This document shows, piece by piece, positions 6,915 through 14,562 of a stretch of 15,387 nucleotides of DNA. The position numbers and the translations under genes are program-made. The stretch comes from Acetobacteraceae bacterium (GTDB taxonomy: Bacteria; Pseudomonadota; Alphaproteobacteria; Acetobacterales; Acetobacteraceae): NCBI GenBank assembly GCA_030039695.1, contig JASHVB010000680.1, positions 1-15,387 on the forward strand, read 5' to 3'. Below the pieces are notes generated by a model that worked only from the letters and a program-made list of their open reading frames with translations, did not search any database and had not been told where the DNA came from. Position 1 is the stretch's first letter. Every line of letters begins with the position of its first letter.

Positions 6915-8032
6915 GGCAGCATGGCTGCGATCACGGCTCGATAAATGCGTGTGAGGGCATGTAGTTCTTCGACCGGCACGCACTCGTCGACCTGGTGCAT
7001 GGTGGCACCGACCAGGCCGAACTCCGCCACCGGGCAGTAGCGCGCGATAAAACGCGCGTCGGACGTGCCACCACCGGTGTCGAGCTTCGGCGTGATGCCG
7101 GATTCCCGACGGATCGCTTCGACCAGCTTGTCCACCATCGGGCCCGGTTGGGTCAGGAAGGATTCACCGCTGATCTGCTCGACGATTTCGAAATTATCGG
7201 CGTATTGCGCCAGCGCTGCGCGCAGCCAGGCGGCAAGCGAGGCGCCGCTATGCCGGTCATTGAACCGGATGTTTAACATCGCACGGGCAGCGGCAGGAAC
7301 CAGGTTGGTAACGGTGTTGCCGACATCGATGTTGGTGATCTGCAAGGTCGACGGCTGGAAGAATTCGCTGCCGGCGTCGATCGGTGCGGCGATCAGTGCG
7401 TCGAGCGCGCGAACGAGACGATGGATCGGATTGTCGGAGCGCTGCGGATAGGCGACGTGACCTTGTGTGCCATGCACGGTGATCGTCGCGTTGATGCTGC
7501 CGCGGCGGCCGATCTTCACCATGTCGCCGAGCCGTACGGGGCAGGTGGGTTCGCCGACGATGCAGAAGTCCGGGATGTGGCCGTTGTCCTGCATCCACGG
7601 CAGGACGCGGACGGTTCCATCGGTGGCGAGGCCTTCCTCGTCCCCGGTGATCAACATGCTGATCGAACCGCGCGGCGAGCCGGCTTCGAGGTGTTGCGAC
7701 GTGGCGGCTACGAACGCCGCGATTGCGCCTTTCATGTCGCAGGCGCCGCGGCCGTACAGGATGCCGTCGCGTACTTCTGCCGCGAACGGATCGCCGCACC
7801 AGGCGGTGGTGGCGCCGGCGGGCACCACGTCGGTATGGCCGGCGAAGCAGACATGCGGAGCGCCTGTGCCGATGCGGGCGAACAGGTTCTCGATATTGCC
7901 GAAGCGGAGGCGCGTGACGGTGAAGCCGAGGCGCTCCAGCGCGTTGGCGAGGACGGACTGCGCGCCGGCATCGGCAGGCGTGACCGATGGGCAACGGATC
8001 AGGGATTGAGCGAAGGCGAGGGGGTTCACCAT
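6911..8032 (-). CDS. dapE: Succinyl-diaminopimelate desuccinylase
   Basis: The product is a cytosolic two-zinc enzyme that cleaves N-succinyl-LL-2,6-diaminopimelate to succinate and LL-diaminopimelate, for lysine and cell-wall synthesis. The metal ligands and catalytic residues are visible in the 373-residue protein: GHTDVVPAG with His66 and Asp68, GRGACDMKG with Asp99, GDEEG with Glu132 (base) and Glu133, GEPT with Glu161, and GATMHQVDE with His346. GGGTSDARF, typical of DapE, precedes the last. The ATG at 8032 has an AAAGG site about nine bases upstream; the longer open frame is not supported. dapD lies 37 bases upstream, and a membrane-protein gene overlaps its stop by four bases. Confidence 0.97.
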   Translation of the reverse strand: MVNPLAFAQSLIRCPSVTPADAGAQSVLANALERLGFTVTRLRFGNIENLFARIGTGAPHVCFAGHTDVVPAGATTAWCGDPFAAEVRDGILYGRGACDMKGAIAAFVAATSQHLEAGSPRGSISMLITGDEEGLATDGTVRVLPWMQDNGHIPDFCIVGEPTCPVRLGDMVKIGRRGSINATITVHGTQGHVAYPQRSDNPIHRLVRALDALIAAPIDAGSEFFQPSTLQITNIDVGNTVTNLVPAAARAMLNIRFNDRHSGASLAAWLRAALAQYADNFEIVEQISGESFLTQPGPMVDKLVEAIRRESGITPKLDTGGGTSDARFIARYCPVAEFGLVGATMHQVDECVPVEELHALTRIYRAVIAAMLP

Positions 8033-8069
8033 CGTCGTCCGCCTTTCCCGCGTCGCGGTAGAGGCTTCA

Positions 8070-8903
8070 TCAATCCCGGAGCAACTCATTGATCGACGTC
8101 TTCGCGCGCGTCTGTTCATCCACCGTCTTCACGATGACCGCGCAGTATAGCGAGGGCCCAGGCGAACCATCCGGCAGCCGCTTGCCCGGCAAAGACCCTG
8201 GCACAACCACGGAATAAGCGGGCACCCGTCCGATGTGGGTCTCACCCGTCGCGCGGTCGATCACCTTGGTCGACGCGCCTATAAACACGCCCATCGACAG
8301 AACAGCACCGCGTTCCACGATGACGCCTTCCGCTACTTCCGAACGCGCACCGATGAAGCAATCGTCCTCGATGATCACGGGATTGGCTTGCAACGGTTCC
8401 AACACGCCGCCGATGCCGACGCCGCCCGACAAGTGGCAATTCGCGCCGATCTGCGCGCAGCTACCCACCGTGGCCCAGGTATCGACCATCGTGTTCCGCC
8501 CGACCCAGGCGCCGACATTGACGAAGCTCGGCATCAGCACAACGCCGGGCGCGATATAGGCGGAACGCCGCACCACCGCGCCCGGTACCGCACGGAACCC
8601 GGCCTCGCGGAACCGGTTCGCACCCCAGCCGGTGAACTTCAGCGGCACCTTGTCGAAGGCGCCAGCTGCTGTCTCCATCGGCGCCGAGTCGGTCAGGCGG
8701 AAGGAAAGAAGTACCGCCTGCTTCAGCCACTGGTTGACGTGCCAGCCTTGTGCGGTCTTGTCCGCGACGCGCACCGCGCCGGCGTCAAGCGCGTCGAGCG
8801 CCGATTCCACCACGCGTCGCGCTTCGCCGCCGGTCGAAGAAGACAGGCTGTCGCGGCTGTCCCACAGCGCCTCAATCGGCTTTTGCAGGGGATGTGCTGT
8901 CAT
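8070..8903 (-). CDS. dapD: 2,3,4,5-tetrahydropyridine-2,6-dicarboxylate N-succinyltransferase
   Basis: The product uses succinyl-CoA to open and succinylate tetrahydrodipicolinate, two steps before DapE in lysine/diaminopimelate synthesis. It is a 277-residue left-handed beta-helix (hexapeptide repeat) protein that works as a trimer. The N-terminal helical domain covers about 1-95. Hexapeptide coils with family blocks [35 protein letters not shown] (about 155-175) and [17 protein letters not shown] follow. The C terminus has VPGSLPGK, then [11 protein letters not shown]. The ATG at 8903 has GAGGGA ten bases upstream. dapE follows after a 37-base gap on the same strand. Confidence 0.97.
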   Translation of the reverse strand: MTAHPLQKPIEALWDSRDSLSSSTGGEARRVVESALDALDAGAVRVADKTAQGWHVNQWLKQAVLLSFRLTDSAPMETAAGAFDKVPLKFTGWGANRFREAGFRAVPGAVVRRSAYIAPGVVLMPSFVNVGAWVGRNTMVDTWATVGSCAQIGANCHLSGGVGIGGVLEPLQANPVIIEDDCFIGARSEVAEGVIVERGAVLSMGVFIGASTKVIDRATGETHIGRVPAYSVVVPGSLPGKRLPDGSPGPSLYCAVIVKTVDEQTRAKTSINELLRD

Positions 8904-8932
8904 GTGTTCTGCGTCCCTCTTGGCGCGGCCGG

Positions 8933-8961
8933 ACGATGGAGAGACGCCTGCATCCTGTCAA
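8933..8961 (-). promoter_or_regulatory. Possible sigma-70 promoter of dapD
   Basis: On the minus strand a perfect TTGACA (8961-8956) is followed after 17 bases by CATCGT (8938-8933), a poor match to TATAAT. It lies in the 173-base gap between topA and dapD and would leave a leader of about 25 bases. The perfect first box and the spacing are the support; the second box is weak. Confidence 0.4.
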
Positions 8962-9076
8962 CGCGCGTGCCCGCAGGTGAAAGGCTGCGGTTGCCACGTA
9001 CGGCGCGAGACAGTCGGAGAGTGATGATCACGCAAGAAGCAAGCGATGGCGACACCGCACATCGGTCGTCGTGGCA

Positions 9077-11839
9077 CTATTCGGCGGCGCGGCGCCCCGC
9101 AGTGGTCTTTGTCGGCGCCGCTTCGGTGATTGCCTTCTTTTTGCGGGACGCAGCACGTTTCCCCGTTGGCGCCTTGGTCTTTGCCTTCGGCTTCGCTGGG
9201 ACCGCGCGCTTCGCCGCTGCCTTGCGCCGAGTTGCTGTTGGCTTGGCCGGAGGCATTGATTTCGAGCCACGAGCCGCGGCTGGTGCGGCGCTCTCCGTGC
9301 CGGCTGCACCGCGTCCGCGCCGTCCGGCAGCACCCCGCGGACGCAACGGCTTGCCTTTCTCGGCCAGCAGCGTCACCGCCTCCGCCAGTGTGATCTCATC
9401 CATCATCACTCCGCGCGGCAGATTGGCGACCATGTTGCCGTGCTTGACGAACGGGCCGAACCGGCCCTTGCGTACCGAGACCAATTCCTTGTCAGCGGGA
9501 TGGGGTCCCAGCGTCCGCACGCTCGCGAGCTTCTTTGCCAGCAGATCAACCGCGCGGTTGATGCCGAGCGATAGAACATCGTCGTCCCGATCCATCGAGG
9601 CGAACACCGCGCCCATGCGCACATAAGGCCCGAACCGCCCGATGCCCGCCTCGATCTTCTCCTTCGTCTCCGGGTGGATGCCCACCAAGCGCGGCAGCGA
9701 CAGCAATCCGATCGCCTGTTCCAAGGTCATTTGCTCGCCGTCCATGCCCCTTGGCAGCGACGTCCGCCGCGGTTTCGGCGCCTTCTTGTCCTCGCCGTTC
9801 TCACCAAGCTGGACGTAAAGGCCGTAGGGACCGCGGCGAACGGTGATCTCCTCGCCGGTTTCCGGATGCTCGCCCAGTACGCGAACGCCTTCCTTCAGCG
9901 TTTCGCCCCCGTCGTCGCCGGACTCGATCGCGAGACGCCGCGTGTATTGGCAGTTCGGATAGTTGGAGCATCCGATGAAACTGCCGTACCGCCCAAGCTT
10001 TAGCCCCAGCCTTCCGTTTGCACAGGCAGGACAGGCGCGCGGATCGGAGCCGTCCTCGCGCGGCGGGAAGAAATGCGGGCCGAGCTCCTCATCGAGCGCC
10101 GAGATCACGTCGCTGATCTTCAGGTCCTTGGTCTGATCGACCGCGGCCGAGAACTCCGCCCAGAAGTCCCGCAGCATCGCCCGCCAGTCCACGTGGCCGT
10201 CGGCGATGTCATCCAGCTTCTCTTCCATCGAAGCAGTGAAGCCGGTGTCTACATAGTGCTCAAAGAAGCTGACCAGGAACGCCGTCACCAACCGGCCGCG
10301 ATCCTCCGGAATGAACCGCCGCTTTTCCAGGCGCACGTACTTGCGATCCTGCAGCACGGAAAGGATCGAGGCGTAGGTCGAGGGCCGGCCGATTCCCAGC
10401 TCCTCCAGCTTCTTTACCAGGCTCGCCTCAGAATAGCGCGGCGGTGGCTGCGTGAAATGCTGTAGCGCCTGTACTTCGCCGCGTTTCAGCGGGTCCCGTT
10501 CCGCCATCGGCGGCAGCATGCGATTGTCTTCATCTTCCGCCGCGTCGTCGGTGTCCTCGCGGTAGAGCTTCAGGAACCCGTCAAACGCGACGATCGAGCC
10601 AGTTGCGCGCAACTTGAGGCCCTTGCCATCGGTCACCTCCACCGTGACCTGGTCGAGTTCGGCCGACTGCATCTGCGAGGCGACCGCGCGCTTCCAAATC
10701 AGCTCGTACAGCCGCCGCTGGTCGGCGGTTAGATCGTTGGCAACCTGGTCCGGCGTCAGCGACGCGTCGGTCGGGCGAATCGCTTCATGTGCCTCCTGCG
10801 CGTTTTTTACCCGTGTCTGGTACTCGCGCGGAGCCGGCGGGAGATAGTCCGCGCCGTAGGCGCCGTGGACGTGACTGCGGATCGCATCGACCGCCTCGCG
10901 CGCCATCTGCACGCCGTCGGTGCGCATATAGGTGATCAACCCGACGGTCTCGCCGCCGATGTCCACGCCCTCGTAAAGCTGCTGTGCGACGCGCATGGTC
11001 TGCTGCGCGCCGAAGCCAAGCTTTCGGCTGGCCTCCTGTTGCAGCGTCGATGTGGTGAAGGGTGGCGGCGGATTGCGCTTGACCCGCTTCTTCTCCACCG
11101 ACCCGACTGTGAAAGTGCCGGCCTCGACCGCAGCTTTCGCGGCGCGCGCTAGGCTCTCATTATACAGATCGAATTGCTCAAGCCGCTTGCCGTTCAGGTG
11201 CGTCAGCCGGGCGGTGAAGGGCGCGCCGGCGGGGGTGATGAAGTCCGCCTCGATCGTCCAGTACTCGCGGGGGCGGAAGACCTCGATTTCGGCCTCGCGC
11301 TCGCAGATCAGGCGCAACGCTACCGACTGCACACGCCCGGCCGAGCGGCTGCCCGGCAGCTTTCGCCACAGGACCGGCGAAAGGGTGAAGCCCACCAGGT
11401 AGTCCAGGGCGCGTCGGGCCAGGTACGCCTCGATCAGCGGTTGGTCGAGGTCGCGTGGCGCGGCGATCGCGGCGCGGATGGCGCTGCGGGTGATCTCGTT
11501 GAACGTGATGCGGCGGACATCGACGCCCTTCAACGCCTTGCGGTCGGCCAGCATAGCGCGAACGTGCCAGGAGATAGCTTCGCCTTCGCGGTCAGGGTCG
11601 GTCGCCAGATACAGTGTGCGGGCACCCCTCAGCGCCTTGGCGATAGCGCCGACCTGCTTCTCGCCACGGGCGTCGGACTCCCAGTCCATCTCGAAATCAT
11701 GGTCCGGGCGAACCGAGCCATCCTTCGGCGGCAGGTCGCGCACATGACCCAGGCTGGCGAGGACGGTGTATCCGCCGCCCAGATAGCGGTTGATGGTCTT
11801 CGCCTTGGCGGGAGATTCGACGACAACTACGTCGGTCAT
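9077..11839 (-). CDS. topA: DNA topoisomerase I (type IA)
   Basis: The product relaxes negative supercoils by cutting and rejoining one DNA strand, and balances gyrase. The 920 residues carry the Toprim domain with VVVESPAKAKTI (Glu8) and the acidic triad DPDREGE (Asp81, Asp83, Glu85), the active-site Tyr304 in GLITYMRTDG, and the cap region with SAGRVQSVALR (166-176). One four-cysteine zinc motif follows (Cys603, 606, 624, 630), then three C-terminal repeats of the GRFGPYV/GPYGLYV kind. The tail of about 90 residues is Lys/Arg/Ala-rich, typical of alphaproteobacterial enzymes and likely to bind DNA. The ATG at 11839 overlaps the stop of the dprA remnant. A ribosome binding site is hard to see, which suggests the start evolved under coupling with dprA. 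Confidence 0.97.
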   Translation of the reverse strand: MTDVVVVESPAKAKTINRYLGGGYTVLASLGHVRDLPPKDGSVRPDHDFEMDWESDARGEKQVGAIAKALRGARTLYLATDPDREGEAISWHVRAMLADRKALKGVDVRRITFNEITRSAIRAAIAAPRDLDQPLIEAYLARRALDYLVGFTLSPVLWRKLPGSRSAGRVQSVALRLICEREAEIEVFRPREYWTIEADFITPAGAPFTARLTHLNGKRLEQFDLYNESLARAAKAAVEAGTFTVGSVEKKRVKRNPPPPFTTSTLQQEASRKLGFGAQQTMRVAQQLYEGVDIGGETVGLITYMRTDGVQMAREAVDAIRSHVHGAYGADYLPPAPREYQTRVKNAQEAHEAIRPTDASLTPDQVANDLTADQRRLYELIWKRAVASQMQSAELDQVTVEVTDGKGLKLRATGSIVAFDGFLKLYREDTDDAAEDEDNRMLPPMAERDPLKRGEVQALQHFTQPPPRYSEASLVKKLEELGIGRPSTYASILSVLQDRKYVRLEKRRFIPEDRGRLVTAFLVSFFEHYVDTGFTASMEEKLDDIADGHVDWRAMLRDFWAEFSAAVDQTKDLKISDVISALDEELGPHFFPPREDGSDPRACPACANGRLGLKLGRYGSFIGCSNYPNCQYTRRLAIESGDDGGETLKEGVRVLGEHPETGEEITVRRGPYGLYVQLGENGEDKKAPKPRRTSLPRGMDGEQMTLEQAIGLLSLPRLVGIHPETKEKIEAGIGRFGPYVRMGAVFASMDRDDDVLSLGINRAVDLLAKKLASVRTLGPHPADKELVSVRKGRFGPFVKHGNMVANLPRGVMMDEITLAEAVTLLAEKGKPLRPRGAAGRRGRGAAGTESAAPAAARGSKSMPPAKPTATRRKAAAKRAVPAKPKAKTKAPTGKRAASRKKKAITEAAPTKTTAGRRAAE

Positions 11840-12390
11840 TCGTTCCAGTGAGCCTCGTCGGTCAGCAATGCAGCGCGGTCACCCGGCAGCGTTCCGACGC
11901 GGCCGGCGAGCTCCAGTTCCAGCAGGACCGCCATGCCGGCGGCCGGACAGAACTGGCAGCGGCGCACCGGATCGTCAATCGGGGTGGGGACAGCGCCAGC
12001 AGTCCGGTCAGCTGGGAACGGACCCGCGTCAGATCCAGATCCGGTTCGGGTCGATCTGCCGAGGGGTGGGGAAAATCGCGGTGTGATCTCACGGGTCTGT
12101 CAAAAAGTGTATTGTATTCTGGCACTTGCTCGAGTGGTTCGGGCAGATGGGCGACGGTCTCGGTGCAGATCGTACCCTGGCGGAGCAAAGTCGGCGGAGG
12201 CGTCCGCGCGGGATGGAGCGGGGAGCCGAGCACGGTGAACATCGCCGCCCGGCGTCCGTTGCAGCCGGCCGCGGCGTGCCGCAGCCTCCGCCACGGGCCA
12301 GATGACGGCACGCCGCAGGGCGGCGCCGATGACGCAGCGATCAGACGCGGCGATGTCCGGCACATGCCTCCTGCTTTGCTCCAGGTGGTC
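11836..12390 (-). pseudogene. dprA: Decayed dprA (DNA processing protein A), 3' remnant
   Basis: DprA loads RecA on incoming single-stranded DNA during natural transformation. Only the C-terminal part can be traced, and it is spread over several frames. A PRLIAA block near 12325-12345 corresponds to the family's RNRIIAG. VAEAAARRG near 12270-12295 corresponds to VVEAA.RSG in another frame. MFTVLGSPLHP (about 12208-12242) corresponds to the family's FAVPGSPLDP. LLRQGTICTETVAH follows. The frame then breaks at about 11986-11989, where one C seems lost from a run. The last stretch reads PTPIDDPVRRCQFCPA and then AVLLELELAGRVGTLPG, the DprA winged-helix tail. Its TGA overlaps the topA ATG as ATGA. 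The Rossmann core with the nucleotide-binding site and the N-terminal SAM-like domain are missing. The many changes make a mere sequencing error unlikely. Confidence 0.85.
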
Positions 12391-12563
12391 GACAAGCCTG
12401 CGAGGGGCTCTAAAGATCAGGAGGGGGATCCGATCTTCGTGACCGCTGAGCCCTTCGTGGGCTTTGTGATTGCCGGGACCCCGCCGTCCGCACGGCCGTT
12501 GCGAGCGCTCGTTGCATCGCTTCGCACCGCCTGGGGTCGAAAGGCCTGGGAACAGGGTTCGCG
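12391..12563. other. Unassigned junction between the dprA remnant and the TSUP gene
   Basis: No gene is recognised in these bases. A plus-strand frame is open through the stretch (containing DPIFVTAEPFVGF), but it has no credible start or family match, and it runs on into the antisense of the TSUP gene. The expected 5' half of dprA is not here. It is probably a recombination joint or decayed sequence. Confidence 0.4.
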
Positions 12564-13391
12564 TCATGCCAACGGCGAGATCAGGCTCTGCAAGAAACGC
12601 GCAGCGACCAGCAAAAGGAACACGCCGAACGCGATTTCCAGGCTGCGCTTCGGCATTCGATGCGCCAGCCGAGCGCCGAACGGTGCGACCCAGCTCGACA
12701 ACGGCGCGATCAGCAGGACACCGATCAGGGATACGAAACCGAGCGACAGCGGCGGCAGCATAGCGCGGTGCGGCATGCCGGCCAGGACGTAGCCAACGGT
12801 GCCGGCGAGCGTGATCGGCACGCCGAGGCCCGCGCCCGTCGCAACCGCGTTGTGGACGGGCTTGCCGTAGAGGGTCAGTACCATCGTCACCAGCGAGCCG
12901 CCGGCGATGCCCATCAGCGACGAGGCCAGACCGATGAGGAAGCCGTAGCCGGTCATGGTCGAAGGCCCAGGCAACTCGCGGGCCAGCACCCAGCGGTCGC
13001 CGCCGATCAGCAATTTTGTCGCGATCACGCTGGCGATCAGCACAAATGTTGCCTTGAACAGCGCTGGCGGTGCAACGGCCGCGAGTGCCGCGCCGACCGC
13101 AACGCCCGCCATGGATGGCAGCGTCCAACGGCGCAGGACCTCGTGCAGCACGAGGCCTTTTGCGTTGTGCGCGCGGTAGGATCGTAGCGTCGTCGGCACA
13201 ATGATCGCGAGCGACGTGCCAATGCAAAGCTGCATGCGCACCGCATCGGGGACGTTAAGGACCCGGAACACCTCGAACAACAACGGCACGATGACCCCGC
13301 CGCCACCGACCCCGAACAAGCCGGCGAGGATGCCGGTGATGAGTCCGGAGGTCGCGACCCCCACTGCAAGCCAGACAAGTTCGCCCATCAT
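12564..13391 (-). CDS. TSUP (TauE/SafE) family membrane permease
   Basis: The 275-residue product is an inner-membrane protein of the TauE/SafE (DUF81) family, members of which export sulfite, sulfoacetate or other small organosulfur or organic anions. Two homologous halves are visible: GLITGILAGLFGVGGGGVIVP (split as GLITGILAGL at 16-25 and FGVGGGGVIVP at 26-36), and GLASSLMGIAGGSLVTMVLT (154-173). About eight membrane segments are expected. Either of two adjacent ATGs (13391 or 13388) could be the start; AGGA lies about eleven bases upstream of the first. The gene interrupts the expected plsY-dprA-topA order and stands next to a truncated lysR, the usual kind of partner. The substrate is unknown. 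No clear promoter is left upstream. Confidence 0.9.
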   Translation of the reverse strand: MMGELVWLAVGVATSGLITGILAGLFGVGGGGVIVPLLFEVFRVLNVPDAVRMQLCIGTSLAIIVPTTLRSYRAHNAKGLVLHEVLRRWTLPSMAGVAVGAALAAVAPPALFKATFVLIASVIATKLLIGGDRWVLARELPGPSTMTGYGFLIGLASSLMGIAGGSLVTMVLTLYGKPVHNAVATGAGLGVPITLAGTVGYVLAGMPHRAMLPPLSLGFVSLIGVLLIAPLSSWVAPFGARLAHRMPKRSLEIAFGVFLLLVAARFLQSLISPLA

Positions 13392-13441
13392 TCGCCCAGA
13401 ATCCTAGCATCGAGCCGAGTTTGCGGTTGGATCATGAATGA

Positions 13442-13888
13442 CGCGAAGAGACGACCCTGGCGGTGCCGGGCGATCGCCTGGCCGGCCGCCGGGTCAGTGA
13501 CGCGCGCCTGCTGTCTGAAGAGCGCTGGATCGGCTTTCCGGCAACCCGGGGCGAGCGAGGGCCAGGTCAGGCCCTCGCCTATGAGCGCGCTCGGGCCGGC
13601 CTCCATCACGTGGAGGTCACGCTGATGGACAACCACACGGCACAAAAGCGCCTGGCGCAGGCTGGCTTCGGTCTGGCCTTGGTACCGGAAAGCAGCGTTC
13701 GTGCCCGGGTGCGCAGCGGCGCGCTCGTGGTGCTGACTATCCGGTCCATGCCCACCACGATCCCAATCACCGCGATTCACCGGCCCAACGGCTGTCTCAA
13801 CTCTGCGGTCAAGGCGTTGATGGCGCTGCTGACCAAGGATGCGTGCAACCACAGCCGTGCCCGGGGGCAGTGTCCCGGCGGTCGCTAG
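13442..13888 (+). pseudogene. Truncated lysR-type regulator, effector-domain half only
   Basis: The open frame encodes the C-terminal part of a LysR-type transcriptional regulator. VPGDRLAGRRVSDARLLSE, then RWIGFPA, AYERARAGL, ALVPESSVRARV and the last strand of the effector-binding domain are visible, about 148 codons against the family's roughly 300. The winged helix-turn-helix and first effector subdomain are gone: an in-frame stop lies at 13439-13441, just before the homology starts, and only 50 bases separate it from the TSUP start. The frame could be translated from GTG 13463, but the product could not bind DNA in the usual way. It is oriented as a divergent regulator of the TSUP gene. 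Its TAG overlaps the plsY stop (13885-13888). Confidence 0.75.
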
Positions 13889-14478
13889 AGCGGTTGTCGG
13901 TGCTTGCCGATGCGTGGCTCGGTACCGGAAAGCAGGCGGCGAATATTGCTGTGGTGGCGGGCGTAGACCAGCGCGGCGATGGCTATGGTGAGTGTGACGA
14001 CTGCAGTATCGCCCAGTGCCCAGGCAATCAGCGGTGCGAGCGCGAAGGAGATCAGCGCAGCCAGGGAGGAGATCCGCAACAGTCTCGCAGCAACCAGCCA
14101 GACGGCGCCAGCCGCGATTCCGACTGGCCAGGCGGCGGCGATCAGTACGCCATAGCTGGTTGCGACGCCCTTGCCGCCTTTGAAGCCGAGCCAGACCGGG
14201 AAGAGATGCCCCAGCACCGCCCCGAGACCGGCCCACAGACCTGCACTCTCTCCAGTGAGCAGGCTGGCGATTACCACCGGCACTGCGCCCTTCAGCAGAT
14301 CCAGCAGCAGCGTTGCGCCGGCCAGCGTCCTGTTGCCGGTGCGCAGCACGTTGGTGGCGCCGATATTGCCGGAGCCGATGCGCCGTATGTCGCCCAGGCC
14401 GGCGGCTCGGGTGAGCAGCAGGCCAAACGGCACCGAGCCGAACAGGTAGCCGAGGACGATCCAGGCGGGAGGCGGCAT
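13885..14478 (-). CDS. plsY: Acyl-phosphate:glycerol-3-phosphate acyltransferase
   Basis: The product is an inner-membrane enzyme that transfers an acyl group from acyl-phosphate (made by PlsX) to glycerol 3-phosphate, the first step of phospholipid synthesis. The 197 residues hold the three family motifs: YLFGSVPFG (11-19), [15 protein letters not shown] (32-46), and [10 protein letters not shown] (98-107) with the closing [17 protein letters not shown] (175-191). About five membrane segments are expected. The ATG at 14478 gives the family N terminus; the ribosome binding site is weak. pyrC lies 84 bases upstream on the same strand. Its usual downstream neighbour, dprA, is displaced by the lysR-TSUP segment. 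Confidence 0.97.
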   Translation of the reverse strand: MPPPAWIVLGYLFGSVPFGLLLTRAAGLGDIRRIGSGNIGATNVLRTGNRTLAGATLLLDLLKGAVPVVIASLLTGESAGLWAGLGAVLGHLFPVWLGFKGGKGVATSYGVLIAAAWPVGIAAGAVWLVAARLLRISSLAALISFALAPLIAWALGDTAVVTLTIAIAALVYARHHSNIRRLLSGTEPRIGKHRQPL

Positions 14479-14562
14479 GGGGGCAGTCCGTGAGGTGCGA
14501 GCGGAGCTTAATCGGGTTGCAGTTGAGAGCCAGATGGCAGACGCGGGTCGTCCAGTGCGAGA

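Noticed and set aside
8235..9626. Plus-strand open frame of 463 codons over dapD and the topA end
   Set aside because: It is antisense to two well-supported genes and has no start signal or recognisable domain.
12061..12115. TTGACA-like box in the dprA remnant as a new topA promoter
   Set aside because: On the minus strand TTGACA occurs near 12096-12101, but no acceptable second box lies 16-18 bases downstream.
11848..12792. Long plus-strand open frame of 314 codons
   Set aside because: It runs antisense to the dprA remnant and the TSUP gene, has low-complexity Arg/Ala/Gly content typical of GC-rich shadow frames, and shows no family motif or ribosome binding site.
12100..13227. Minus-strand open frame of 375 codons
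   Set aside because: It overlaps the TSUP gene on the same strand in another frame. Its Arg-rich composition is that of a shadow. Only short pieces of it match, and these belong to the dprA remnant.
13681..13935. 15-base direct repeat GGTACCGGAAAGCAG at 13681 and 13921
   Set aside because: Each copy falls in a conserved coding motif: VPESS of the lysR effector domain, and the SGTEP motif of plsY read on the other strand. I take it as coincidence and not as a target-site duplication.
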